From Epiperipatus broadwayi (Eukaryota > Onychophora > Udeonychophora > Euonychophora > Peripatidae), in NCBI GenBank assembly GCA_028023455.1, contig JAQFVV010012398.1, positions 10,006,682 through 10,070,681 of the forward strand: a DNA stretch of 64,000 nt, given 5' to 3'. Under the pieces are notes generated by a model. That model saw nothing but the letters and a program-made list of their open reading frames with translations, had not been told where the DNA came from and did not search any database. Shown here piece by piece: positions 1 through 10,177 of the stretch (position 1 is its first letter; every line of letters begins with the position of its first letter). Both the position numbers and the translations under genes were made by a program.

Positions 1-72
1 AACAAAAAGTATTATTTCTGTATTTATGACTAAAATTCTTATCAACAGTAAAAAATATGAATATATACTTAC

Positions 73-130
73 CCAGTATCAGCTACTGGAGGCCCTCCAT
101 TCTGGTAAAAATCAACAGTTTGAAGATATT
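73..130 (-). CDS. Internal coding exon of an unidentified host gene (downstream of the 55951-56105 exon)
   Basis: A 58-nt exon read on the minus strand. It is preceded by an AG acceptor at 132-131 after a T-rich stretch and followed by a consensus GTAAGT donor starting at 72. Only one frame is open: after two leading bases it reads YLQTVDFYQNGGPPVADT and ends with two bases (GG) of a split codon. The other two frames hit stops. The composition is less AT-rich than the surroundings and residue use is normal for a globular protein. The entering phase (needs one base from the previous exon) is exactly what the 55951-56105 exon leaves, giving a Glu codon across the junction. I do not recognise the protein. 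No neighbouring exon is visible because the window ends 72 bases downstream. Confidence rests on splice signals, phase match and protein-like sequence, not on a database hit. Confidence 0.72.
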
Positions 131-865
131 CTTAAAATGAACATATCCAAATAAATTTTGGATCTTTTCTAAGTACAAACACAGAATAATCTCCAAAATT
201 ATAAGAACAACTGCTAGAAGTAACATCAAATGAGGAATCAAAATTTAAATTCAAAGACTGCTATCAACAATTCTGGTTGCAAAGCAGATACTTAACATTT
301 TATACTGAATTATAGGATATAGAACAAACATTTTGAATTGCATTTTCTTCACTATATTTAGTAAAACATGGGTTTAATACAGTCATAATTCTGTAAAGTA
401 AAAAAAGGAACTGATAGCAAATAGCCTAACATGGTGATTTATATATGCCACAGACAAAAATTAAAGCTGAACATTGATAAACTGATAGCAACACACCAGA
501 TTCATCTTTCTCGTTAGAGTTATTTTTCACATTATTCATGACTTTTATTTTAATATTATCCTTTGTTATCTTAATTTTCTGTGTTACTGTGGTTGATTTT
601 AAAAATAATTTTATAACTTCAAACTCTTGTTTGCAATATCTTTCTTGAATGTATTGAAGATGCAGATAAAAATATAAATATATTCAAAAATTTTAATTTG
701 CCAAGGCATCTTTCTATTTGTTTATTTAAAAAAGATAGATTTTCAGGAGACCAAGTATTTTTTTTTTTTAAAAAGAGAATGGTAAATCAAATATATTTGG
801 AAAACTCTGATTTAAATCAAATTTGCATATTATTCATTAAAACTGTTTTCATATAATAGATGTTC
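131..865. other. AT-rich intronic sequence, no feature seen
   Basis: Apart from short A and T runs (T12 near 760-772) I see no gene, repeat family or structured element here. Confidence 0.6.
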
Positions 866-900
866 TCTCTCTCTCTCTGTATTATATATATATATATATA
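866..900. repeat. (TC)n-(TA)n microsatellite
   Basis: A CT-repeat run passes into an uninterrupted TA run that ends flush against the foldback element beginning at 901. Confidence 0.9.
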
Positions 901-1356
901 TGTCCACAGATGGTGTTCTACCAAAAACGCCCATCAAGCGTATGTTTTGTTTACATAAACGTCAGAGTAGTTAGTATTCACTATCTCTAACTATAATTCC
1001 ACTTTCAGATCATGATTTCAAGCTATTTGCTATCGTCAGTGAAAGACAGGAATAAAGAAACTAGATCTAAATACAAACTCTGAGCGTTTATGAAACAATT
1101 TCTATTCAGCTTGCAAGCGTGAATTTTTTAGACACGTAATGTCTTCAAACTCAGCATAGCAAACCATAAACGCTCAGAGTTTGTATTTAGATCTAGTTTC
1201 TTTATTCCTGTCTTTCACTGATGATAGCAAATAGCTTGAAATCATGATCTGAAAGTGGAATTATAGTTAGAGATAGTGAATACTAACTACTCTGACGTTT
1301 ATGTAAACAAAACATACGCTTGATGGGCGTTTTTGGTAGAACGCCATCTGTGGACA
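901..1356. mobile_element. Foldback MITE with 192-bp arms and TA flanks
   Basis: Arms at 901-1092 and 1165-1356 are inverted copies of equal length (192 bp, no indels), separated by a 72-bp loop (1093-1164). The termini read TGTCCACAGATGG inward, and both ends are bordered by TA, the target duplication expected of Tc1/mariner-class elements; the left TA is part of a TA repeat, so this is weak on its own. I count two mismatches between the arms, at 914 and 1035 (left-arm positions), and both are CpG against TpG or CpA. There is no coding capacity. The near-identity of the arms suggests a young insertion or an arm made by copying. Superfamily assignment is inference. Confidence 0.85.
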
Positions 1357-1360
1357 TAAA

Positions 1361-1530
1361 TACAAGCGTTAGCAAGTTTTTTAACTTGCATTTTTGTTTA
1401 TCATATATATATATATATGAAGCAATTACAAAAAAAAAGGAGATAAAAAAAATCCATGGCTTGTGTAGTTTAGCAGTGGTAGAATGGTGACTTCAGGGAT
1501 AAATGTTTCTTGATTGATCCTTAGCTGAGA
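1361..1530 (+). repeat. AT-rich flank with a possible tRNA-like (SINE head) segment at about 1462-1530
   Basis: After a small hairpin (GCAAGTT/AACTTGC around 1371-1390) and an (AT)n run at 1403-1419, the stretch from 1462 contains TAGTTTAGCAGTGGTAGAATG, close to a tRNA D-arm and A box, and 30-odd bases on TTGATTGATCC, near the B-box consensus. The acceptor and T stems do not fold cleanly, so this is not a functional tRNA. A decayed tRNA-derived SINE head is possible; chance is the alternative. Confidence 0.3.
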
Positions 1531-4500
1531 GCAATCAGCTGAATAAAAATGTAACTCTTAATCTACTGTAATGATGTTCAAATAACACATAACATTCTAA
1601 GCAATTAACCATACAATTTTTTTTAAATATATTTATTACTATTATTTATATTCAGTTCAAGTGAGGTAAGACAATGATGATAAAGTGAATCACAGTGAAC
1701 TTCATTTCAAACTGTATGATAAAAAACAATTAAAACTTCCCTTGTATATTATGTTAAAATTTTACAGGCAAGCCCAATATCCATCCTATAATAGTCAATA
1801 GTCAACATTAATTTGACAGTATTTAAAAAATAATATTGGTTATTTTTAAGAACTAACACAAACAAATACCCAAAGTATTAAAATTAAAAATACACTAGTA
1901 AAAAATAATTTAAATTCAAAAGTAACATTAAATGTTAATATTACTTTTACTTTGTCAATTTAATTATAATCATTTTTTTAAAAATGTTTATCTAATGATA
2001 TTATCTACTTGTGAAATAATGAATTGGTGTATTTGCTGTGATTAAATATTTAGTAAAACATAATAGAAAAAAGTGATGATGTTATATTATAATGGCATAG
2101 TTTTCCCGAAGCAAGAAAAGGTAATTTATATGAATGCAGAATGTTAAGGACTCTTTTATTTTGTATATATATAGATTCAAAAAAAAAATTAAGGTATATA
2201 TTATAGATATTAAAAAAGTTTTTTTTTTGCAATTTGCCAAAAAATTATATCTATAATACCATTATAACTATTTACAATATATTAATCGGATACATTGACC
2301 TTTGTCTTTTACATCAAAAATTTCCATTTTGCTATTCCTTCCCCAAAATTAAATTTTTGATTACAAACTTATTTTAAACATAGTTTCTAGATTTAAATTG
2401 TACTTTTTCACTGCAAATATAATAACAATTAACATATGAAAAGATAATATAATTTAGAGGAATGAAGAAACGAGAAGTTATAAATCAGAAAACTAGATTG
2501 AACAAGGGAAGACAATCTTGCAATAGAATGATGATAATTGAAAATAATACATATAAATTAGGGATTTTTTTTAATACGCATATAAAAATAAATTCTTTTT
2601 TAATATTGTTAGCTACTTTCAAAATTAATTCTTCAAAAATTCAATAATAAAAAGTCTAGATTTTTTATTTATAAATATGTATCATTTAGAATTAACCAAA
2701 CATATTTGTTTTTTATTTAACTGCCCTATCATTATTACAAACACATGCAGCAGTACCATGCTTCTTCCAGCAGTGGTTTAGACCACATCACATTGTAATT
2801 ATTATTATTTTTTATTCTATAGTTTGTGCATTGACAGCTATTTAACTACATCTACATTAAACTTCAACCAAGAATAATTAGATAGCATATTTACTTTCCA
2901 ATACTAGTATGTTTTTGGACTGACTTGAGAAGTAGGAAAATCTTATTTTTTAGCATATTTTTCATTTGTTCTAATTACTTTTGCTTGCTTATTACTAATC
3001 TTTGTTCTGAACAGGAGTAGTTTTGAATGCATTTTAATACTTGTTTTAGTATCAAAACATCATTTTAAATTATGAAGGAGAAAAAGAAAGTTAACAAACT
3101 AATTCTTTATAGCATTGTTAAAATGTTTGTAACTGCAATGGCATTCATTTAATCAGCCAGAAATTATGATTTGTTGTCATGCTATAATAATAATACTCAT
3201 CAAAATTTAAAATAGACTAATGAACATGATATTCTATTGTATAAAATATATTATTCTACATTTGATTTCCTTATACATAATAAAAATTTATGATTTAATA
3301 AAATATTGTAAATATTATGTATATATAATATTTAGATTTTCAGACTCTATATAAATTATAATAAACTCAATTCAATTTATCTTAAAAATATACAAAAAAA
3401 ATCTTACTAGATTTACAATATACATAGAATTCTTATATCTAATCTTCATCTGATAATTGTAAGATGATTTCATTTATAATATGGATTCATAACAATTACT
3501 ACAAATTATTGAAAATATACAAAATATTAAGATTATATATTATTTAAGCACACTACTAATGATTCCATTTAGAAAAAAAATAACTATTTGTATTATTCAC
3601 AAAGGCCAGTACATTCCTTTCCAGATAGCTAGCTACAGTAAATGTTTAAATGACTTTAAATAAAATTAAAAAAATTATTATTTTAAATGATTTAAATTTC
3701 AAGTAATTGCCTATTTTAGTTTTACATTTTTTATTGTAATGAATTTATCACAAATTTCTAAAGTCAATCTCCATCTCTTAAGTTTAAGGCAACTTTTACA
3801 GATCCATGATGTTAGAATTTCAACTTCCTCAGTCTTTCTACCAATATTTCCAATGTTTTCTTGGTACTGTAGCTGTTTTTGGTCTTTTTCTTTTCTTGAA
3901 ACTTTCTCTTTACTGTTTCTCTACTCTATCATTAATATCTCTGGAATTTATCAAAATAAAATTTTAAAATCCTGGATAAAGTTTGTACACCTGTTAATAA
4001 TTTATTAACTTTAACTTTTTCTGTTAAAATGTATAAAATTTTATTTTCCTTTTTTTTTTAAAAAAAAACAACCCAATTACATAAATTATTTTTACTATTT
4101 AGTCCAGGACAAAAGTGTCATACATTTGAATATTAGTGCTCTCAAGCAAATGAGAAAGGAGGTTTGTAATTCAAGCCTTGTCCACATTATACTCATGTTT
4201 GCAGAAAAAGACAAAACTAAGAGTGTATAGAAGAGTATGTACTGGTAAACAAATATAGTTAAGATTAAATGATTATTATGTTATTCTTTACAAAATTTTG
4301 TTTAAAAAAAACAACTTTCAATATGTAATCAATTTTTTGCTTAGCTTGTATTTTTATTTTAGAGATACTTTATTATTTAATAAAAAACAATTTTTACACA
4401 AACACATATACAGATAGTATCTTACATAAACCTGCCACATCCAAATGCATATTTATAAAAAATATATAAAACAAACAAAATTTACTAACTGATGGACAAA

Positions 4501-4680
4501 ATATTGACAATATATTTTTATTGTAAATTCAATTACATAGTAAACAAAAAAAAGAGGGATGAGGAAGGTGAGACAGTTTTTATACAATAAAACTTAAAAA
4601 AAAAAAAAAAGACTGTGGTGGGGGAGAAATATCTTTCTTTTTAATTCTCATTAGCAACAAAATAACTAAAACTATTACCT
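1531..4680. other. AT-rich intronic sequence without recognisable features
   Basis: There are long A+T runs and a T9A8-type tract near 4050-4067, but no coding, repeat-family or structured element that I can support. Short open frames here (for example 2050-2232 and 3739-4008) have low-complexity composition and no family resemblance. Confidence 0.6.
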
Positions 4681-5000
4681 TTTTTGAATTTAGATGCAAA
4701 TTCATTACAACTATCCACTCCATCTTATACAACCGATATACATGACCCCATATATGTAAAAAAAATACGTGATCTCTAATTTACATATTTCATGCTGAAC
4801 CAGAATTCATCAGATGGTCCAGATCATCATAATCAGTATTCAGTTTTATATTAAGTTAACAAATCTTTAATGGACAGGCTTCAATCTTCTCCATCCTCCA
4901 ACTCTTCAGCTATCCATATCATTGAAAATCTGATAATGAATACTAAAATGCTTTTGTTTTTGCCAATATTATTGTCATACACATCTTGACTTTATGTCAT
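4681..5000 (-). repeat. R1 dispersed repeat, monomer a (minus orientation)
   Basis: Read on the minus strand this matches the R1 family: a block containing GAAGAGTTGGAGGATGGAGAA, then GATCTGGACC, the hammerhead-like core, an AGATC block and a block ending near AAGATGGAGTGGATAG. It is an inverted copy of monomer c (5285-5660) and a direct copy of monomer b. Boundaries are approximate, set by where resemblance stops. Confidence 0.75.
4771..4825 (-). ncRNA. Hammerhead-ribozyme-like core in R1 monomer a
   Basis: On the minus strand the order is GATCTGGACCAT, CTGATGA (4813-4807), a short hairpin with CTG/CAG pairing, GAAA (4791-4788), an AT-rich stem III region, then AGAGATC (4777-4771) that can pair with the leading GATCT. 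Core bases C3-U4-G5-A6-N7-G8-A9 and G12-A13-A14 are intact. The proximal stem I pairing seen in the 50192 copy is lost here, so this copy is probably inactive. Confidence 0.4.
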
Positions 5001-5097
5001 TCTATGCCCTCATGAATAGGACCTTAATGTATCCATTTAAATACACAGAAGAGGGATAGGTGGAATATCAACTGGATATGGAATATTGTCTATACTG

Positions 5098-5262
5098 AAC
5101 TTAGATTTTCAAGCTCTCTACAGCTATCCACTCCATCTTATATAACCAATAGACATGACCACATGTGAAAAATATAATTTCTAATATAAATATTTTGCAC
5201 TGAACCAGCCCTCATCATTTCAAATCCTTTCTAAAATTACATTAAGTTCAATATAGATAATA
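5098..5262 (-). repeat. R1 dispersed repeat, monomer b (minus orientation, partial)
   Basis: This is a second minus-oriented R1 copy about 405 bp from monomer a, making a loose tandem pair. The hammerhead core is degraded: ATGATGA at 5218-5212 instead of CTGATGA, and no GAAA where expected. A 35-bp end block with ACATTAAGTTCA recurs at 5619-5655. Confidence 0.65.
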
Positions 5263-5284
5263 TACTTGTATTCAAATATTACAT

Positions 5285-5660
5285 ATTGGGTATGACAATA
5301 ATATTTGCATCAACAAAGGCTTTGAGCACTCCATCATCAAATTTTCAATGACATGGATGGCAGAAGAGTTGGAGGATGGAGAAGACTGAAGCCTATCCAT
5401 TAAAGTATGAAGATTTGCTATCTTAATATAAAACTCAACACTGATTATGTATAAATGTGTGGGAAATAATGATCTGGACTAACTGATGACAGCTGATCAG
5501 CATGAAATATTGTACACTGGAGATCATTTATCTCTTTGATATGTATATGGTCACGTGTATCAGTTGCATAAGATGGAGAGGACAGCTGTAGTGAGCTTGA
5601 AAGGCTGAGTTCAAATCCATTCTAAAATTACATTAAGTTCAGTATAGACAATTGATCATG
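5285..5660 (+). repeat. R1 dispersed repeat, monomer c (plus orientation)
   Basis: A full-looking R1 copy: GAAGAGTTGGAGGATGG around 5366, the hammerhead-like core at 5471-5525, then AAGATGGAG and a CTGAGTTCAA end block. It faces monomers a and b, so 4681-5660 as a whole can fold back on itself. Confidence 0.75.
5471..5525 (+). ncRNA. Hammerhead-ribozyme-like core in R1 monomer c
   Basis: CTGATGA at 5483-5489, a GCTG/CAGC hairpin as stem II, GAAA at 5504-5507, and GATCT (5471-5475) able to pair with AGATC (5521-5525) as distal stem I. The CCAA/TTGG pairing next to the cleavage site, present in the 50192 copy, is mutated here (CTAA/CTGG), so activity is doubtful. Confidence 0.45.
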
Positions 5661-5698
5661 TTTGCTATTCAGAAGTAAACAGAATGATATTATATATG

Positions 5699-5760
5699 TA
5701 ATTATTTAAATACTAATAGAAAGATATTATTTCAAAATAATAAAGGCTTTACAAAAACAT
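5699..5760 (+). repeat. 62-bp direct duplication flanking the R2 cluster (left copy)
   Basis: The block TAATTATTTAAATACTA followed by AGAAAGATATT and TTTCAAAATAATAAA recurs, with a few substitutions, at about 6949-7010 on the other side of the R2 cluster. Confidence 0.8.
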
Positions 5761-5823
5761 GTATGTAATTATTTAAGCCAAAAAATCACATGATCACTAT
5801 TTCTTATGCTTGCTCTTAACTGT

Positions 5824-6240
5824 TATTAAAACAGGCAAAACCCTCTATACATATTGCCACTCAGTGCAAGTCAGAGTAATCAATAGTGCCAAAAGCTTGT
5901 GCATAAAATTCCCATCTAGTGCCTACTCATTCAATATCCCCAGACTAGTTTCTGGCTTGTGCCTTTGTCAGTGAAGAACCTTGGATCTGAGAGCACTGCA
6001 GCTAGATATTTGGATCTAATGCAACACTCCAGCAGCCACCTTTTATCTCTATTTAACTGCAATACTATGAGACTTAAATTGAAAACACTAATATTTCCAA
6101 TCCAGGCTCATCAGCTTATATAGTCATATAGGTCTGAACTCAGTTCAGGACCCCCACATTTTGGTGTCTTTGGTTCTTTAATAACTATAGCCACCCTATC
6201 CTATTAGGCAGGATTGGTTTTAAGCCAATAAACATCACAT
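5824..6240 (+). repeat. R2 dispersed repeat, direct copy
   Basis: About 400 bp that repeats almost base for base at 6275-6600. Landmarks are AAACAGGCAAAAC, TATTGCCACTCAGTGCAAG, CCTTGGATCTGAGAG and CTGAACTCAGTTCAG. It carries no coding sequence. The same family recurs at 45131-45271 and 51230-51790. Confidence 0.85.
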
Positions 6241-6274
6241 GATTACTATTTCTTATGCTTGCTCTTAACTGTAA

Positions 6275-6946
6275 TTAAAACAGGCAAAACTCTCTATACA
6301 TATTGCCACTCAGTGCAAGCATGAGTAATCAATGGATACCAGAAGGCTTGTGCATAAAATCCCCATCTAGTGCCTACTCATTCAATATCCCAAGACTAGT
6401 CTCTGCCTTGTGGCCTTTGTCAGTGAAGAGCCTTGGATCTGAGAGTACTGCAGCTAGATCTTTTAATCTAATGCAACCCTCCAGCAGCCACCTTTTATCT
6501 CTACTTAACTACAAAACTATGAGACAAATTGAAAACACTATATTTCCAATCCAAGCTCATCTGCTTATATAGTCATATAGGTCTGAACTCAGTTCAGTAC
6601 CCATACATTTTGGTGTCTTTGATTCTTTAATAACTGAGTTCAGACCTATATGACTATATAAGCTGATGAGCTTGGATTGAAAATATTATACTGTTTTCAA
6701 TTTGTCTCATAGTTATGTAGTTAAGTAGAAATAAAAGATGGCTGCTGGAGGGTTGCATTAAATTCAATAACTAGCTGCAGTGCTCTCAGATCCAAGGCTC
6801 ATCACTAATAAAGGCCACAAGCCAGAAACTAGTCTGGGGATATTGGATGACTAGGTACTAGATGAAGATTTTATGCGCAAGCCTTCTGGCATTACTCTGG
6901 CTTGCACTGAGTGGCAATAGGTATAGAGAGTTTTGCCTGTTTTAAT
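6275..6946. mobile_element. R2 foldback element with ~320-bp arms
   Basis: The left arm at 6275-6594 and right arm at 6632-6946 are inverted copies, starting ATTAAAACAGGCAAAACTC and ending in its complement. The loop is about 37 bp. Open frames inside (for example 6303-6572) are fortuitous. The outer ends resemble the terminal inverted repeats of the other R2 copies (CAAAACTCTCCATA type), so R2 looks like a non-autonomous foldback/MITE family; its superfamily is not determinable by eye. Confidence 0.85.
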
Positions 6947-6948
6947 GT

Positions 6949-7010
6949 AATTATTTAAATACTATTAGAAAGATATTGTTTCAAAATAATAAATGGTTTA
7001 CAAAAACATT
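6949..7010 (+). repeat. 62-bp direct duplication flanking the R2 cluster (right copy)
   Basis: Partner of the block at 5699-5760; it begins at once after the R2 foldback ends. Confidence 0.8.
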
Positions 7011-7819
7011 TTCATTACACTAGCATTATTTATGACAATTTAAAAAATGCAATTATAATGTCACCACAATTCTTTACAATTTTTTTCAACTTATACACAA
7101 ATAAAAATGAAAACTTTAGAAAATGTATTATTTATTCAAGTTTGGAACTGGCTATACTATGTGCACAAATTTTGAAGTTAAACTAAGCATCATTTCATAG
7201 CATTCAAATTATGATATATAGATTATACACCTTTAACCTGATTAGTGAGAGCAATTGGTTACACAAAGATCATCATTTAGCAAGAATATCACGTAAAAAA
7301 CAAATAATTATAATGGTCTCCTATGGAAAAAAATAGCTTGCTTACTTCAGCTAAAAATTACATTACAAGTTGTGAAATTACAACTTAAGGTATTCAGTTA
7401 ATATATTTTATCCACAATTTTGATTTCTAAGAGGAGCCATAAACCTACTGCAGACATAATAAAATGATAAATAAAGTTCGGTGACACACCTTGGAAATAC
7501 ATGACCCCATACATGTAATGATCCAACTATTTTGATTATTTGTTAAAAAATCACAATTTCCATCAATAATTAAAAAATAAACACAAATTTTGTACAACTA
7601 TGTACAGTCAAAAAATCAAATTACTGGCAAATGTTCTATTAAAATTACAGAAGCTCAAACAATAAATGTGCCTAATCTAAAATAATCTAAAGTACATGAC
7701 CAAAACATTAAATTAAGCCAAAACCATAAGAATGGCAGTCGAAAGAAAACAATTTAATTATTGATAGAAATTACAATTTTTAAACAAATGGTCAAAATAA
7801 CTGAACACTACATATTACA

Positions 7820-7905
7820 CAAGTGTGTCATGTGACTTTATCACTTGGTTGTCAGAGTGGGTTTGGGGCTCCCCTTAGAAACCAAAATGGCAGAGAGCAT
7901 CTAGT
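7820..7905 (+). repeat. R3 dispersed repeat, solo copy
   Basis: TTTATCACTTGGTTGTCAG followed by GTTTGGGGCTCCCCTTAGAA matches the outer blocks of the 12.8-15.5 kb foldback (12790-12880 inverted, 15400-15475 direct). Confidence 0.6.
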
Positions 7906-10143
7906 ACATGTAGTAATTAAAAAACATTATATGCTTGTGTAAACTGTGCTATATATATTATGCAAGTATGCATTTAAAATATTTATGATGATGCAACTTA
8001 AACCTATATAAAAACCCTTATCTTAAAGTTGTTCTTTCCAATGATCCATTCATCAATCACAATTCTCTAATTTTCTAAATCACAAAATTCTTTTGTTGCA
8101 TTCTGAATCTTTTGATGATCATGAGTTTTTTTTTTTTTTTGGAGGAGTGCATGATCTTGAAAAAGTTTAAAATAAATGTTTGACATGCTTTTTGGATTTC
8201 TTTTATGTGGAATGCCATGATTTCATGATTTTGGAAAGTTTGTATGACCTGCAATGATTTCAGCACTTTGTTTTATTTAGTTTTGTGTTCTTGAAAATAG
8301 TGGTGATGGCAACACACACAAAATAACAAATATCATGATTTCTTTCTTCTTTTTCCAGTTGACTTAAAATATCCATTTCTGTTTCCAAGCACAGAGATTT
8401 TATTGATTTTTTCATGGTTATATTAGTTGCAGCAATAATTCTAACTGAAAATGTACAACTATAAACTTTTAAATAGAATCTAGGGAAAAAAAGCATCTTA
8501 ACTGACCAAAATTACAGCAAAATAGAGAAGAAAGTGAAAGTAAAGTAGCAGTTAACAATTTTTATTGTGTTCTTCTGTGCAATTGATTCTTGTTGTGCTG
8601 AAACAAAATTCATAGTGAAGTTTTATTTTTTCCAAATTTGTACTACCAGTGCTTACATGAAATTATTTAAATTTTTTTAAAAAAGTTTAATAACAATTTA
8701 TTTAATTGATCATAAAGACTTGTTATTTATTTTTAGTGTAAGATTAGCAAAATTAGCATACTGTACTTGGTCAAAACTACTTTGAAAAAAAAAAAAACTG
8801 TCTTATTAAAAAAGACAAAAAAATATCTAATGCATTATGTTTGCATATTGTAACAAATATTTAAAGCTTTTTTTTTTTTTACAATATGTACTATGCAGAT
8901 CTAAATAAAAATCAATTTATATATAAATATGTATGCCGTGGCATTTTTTTTTGTCACAAGATGTCACATTTTACAAAATGCCATAGACAGATTCTTTGAA
9001 ATTACTTTAAAAATTTTTTGATTAGTGCAATAAATCTTTTTCAGTTTATTTGGATGCAATTTTGCATATGTTTTTTGAAACTGAAAATATATTTATGTTA
9101 ATAATTTTATGCTGAATACAATTTTCATTTTTTTTCCAGTTCTACATTTTTATACATGTTCAATAATGTTGAGATGTTTTATATTTGAGCAATTTAAATT
9201 TAATAATTTTTGATCATACAATGTTCATTATTATAAAATTTTTTTTTTTTAAAGTAACAACTAAATTACAACATGATGATCATTATTTTTGCTGCAAACA
9301 AAGTGCTATTAGTAAAAAATTAAATCCATAAAAGTAAGTAAATATACAGTGTACCATTTTTAAACTAATGTACACATTTAAAAATTTAATATGGCATTAA
9401 TGCATTTTGTTTTTGTATAACATTAAAATATGATTTTGATTATTTATTATACGAAATAAAACACTTTTTGGGGGGTTTTTGTAATAAATAAATGATGAAA
9501 ATCTTTATTTTGGATATATCATTAATGAAGAACTGATTGTTTTGCAAAAACATTGGATGAAAAATGAATAAAATACTGTACTGTATATTCATTAACCTTA
9601 TTTAAGTTTATAAAGAAAATATTGTTTACAGCACTAATATTGTATTCTATATTGTGTATTATGAATAAACTCTGTACTGTACGATTTCAGCATAAAAGTC
9701 AGTATTTTGCTTTTGGATGACATAGTGTTAATAACTATCCTGTGATGTCATCAGTTTTACAAATTGGCCACCAAAATTTTCTTTTTAATTTTTTATTATT
9801 ATTGTAATAGTGAATAATTTAATTGATTGTAAATCAAAATAGTGGATAAAAATTGATGATGATTGCTATTGTGAATCCTTGCATAAAGGGCAAGCGCTAA
9901 GTGGGATATTGGTGTATATATTTTAACAGATTTATTATTATGACTTAACTCTGAAAATCTCTCAACTCCTAAAATTTTTCACAAAACTGATGCATTATAA
10001 ATTGCAGTTTCTCTAACAGTTGGATCTATTGTTATCAGTTATACAATTTCATAAAAAGGGTGAATACAAAAATTCAAGGTGAAAGAAATAAAAGACATAG
10101 AGTATGTACACATGAAATAATGTGACTTTCAAAATAACATTAC

Positions 10144-10144
10144 A

Positions 10145-10177
<33 letters not shown>
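10144..10177. repeat. (TG)n(TA)n microsatellite
   Basis: A GT-repeat run passes directly into TA repeats. Confidence 0.9.

Noticed and set aside
6303-6572. 89-codon plus-strand ORF
   Set aside because: Lies wholly inside the left arm of the R2 foldback, and the parallel R2 copy at 5824 does not keep the frame open.
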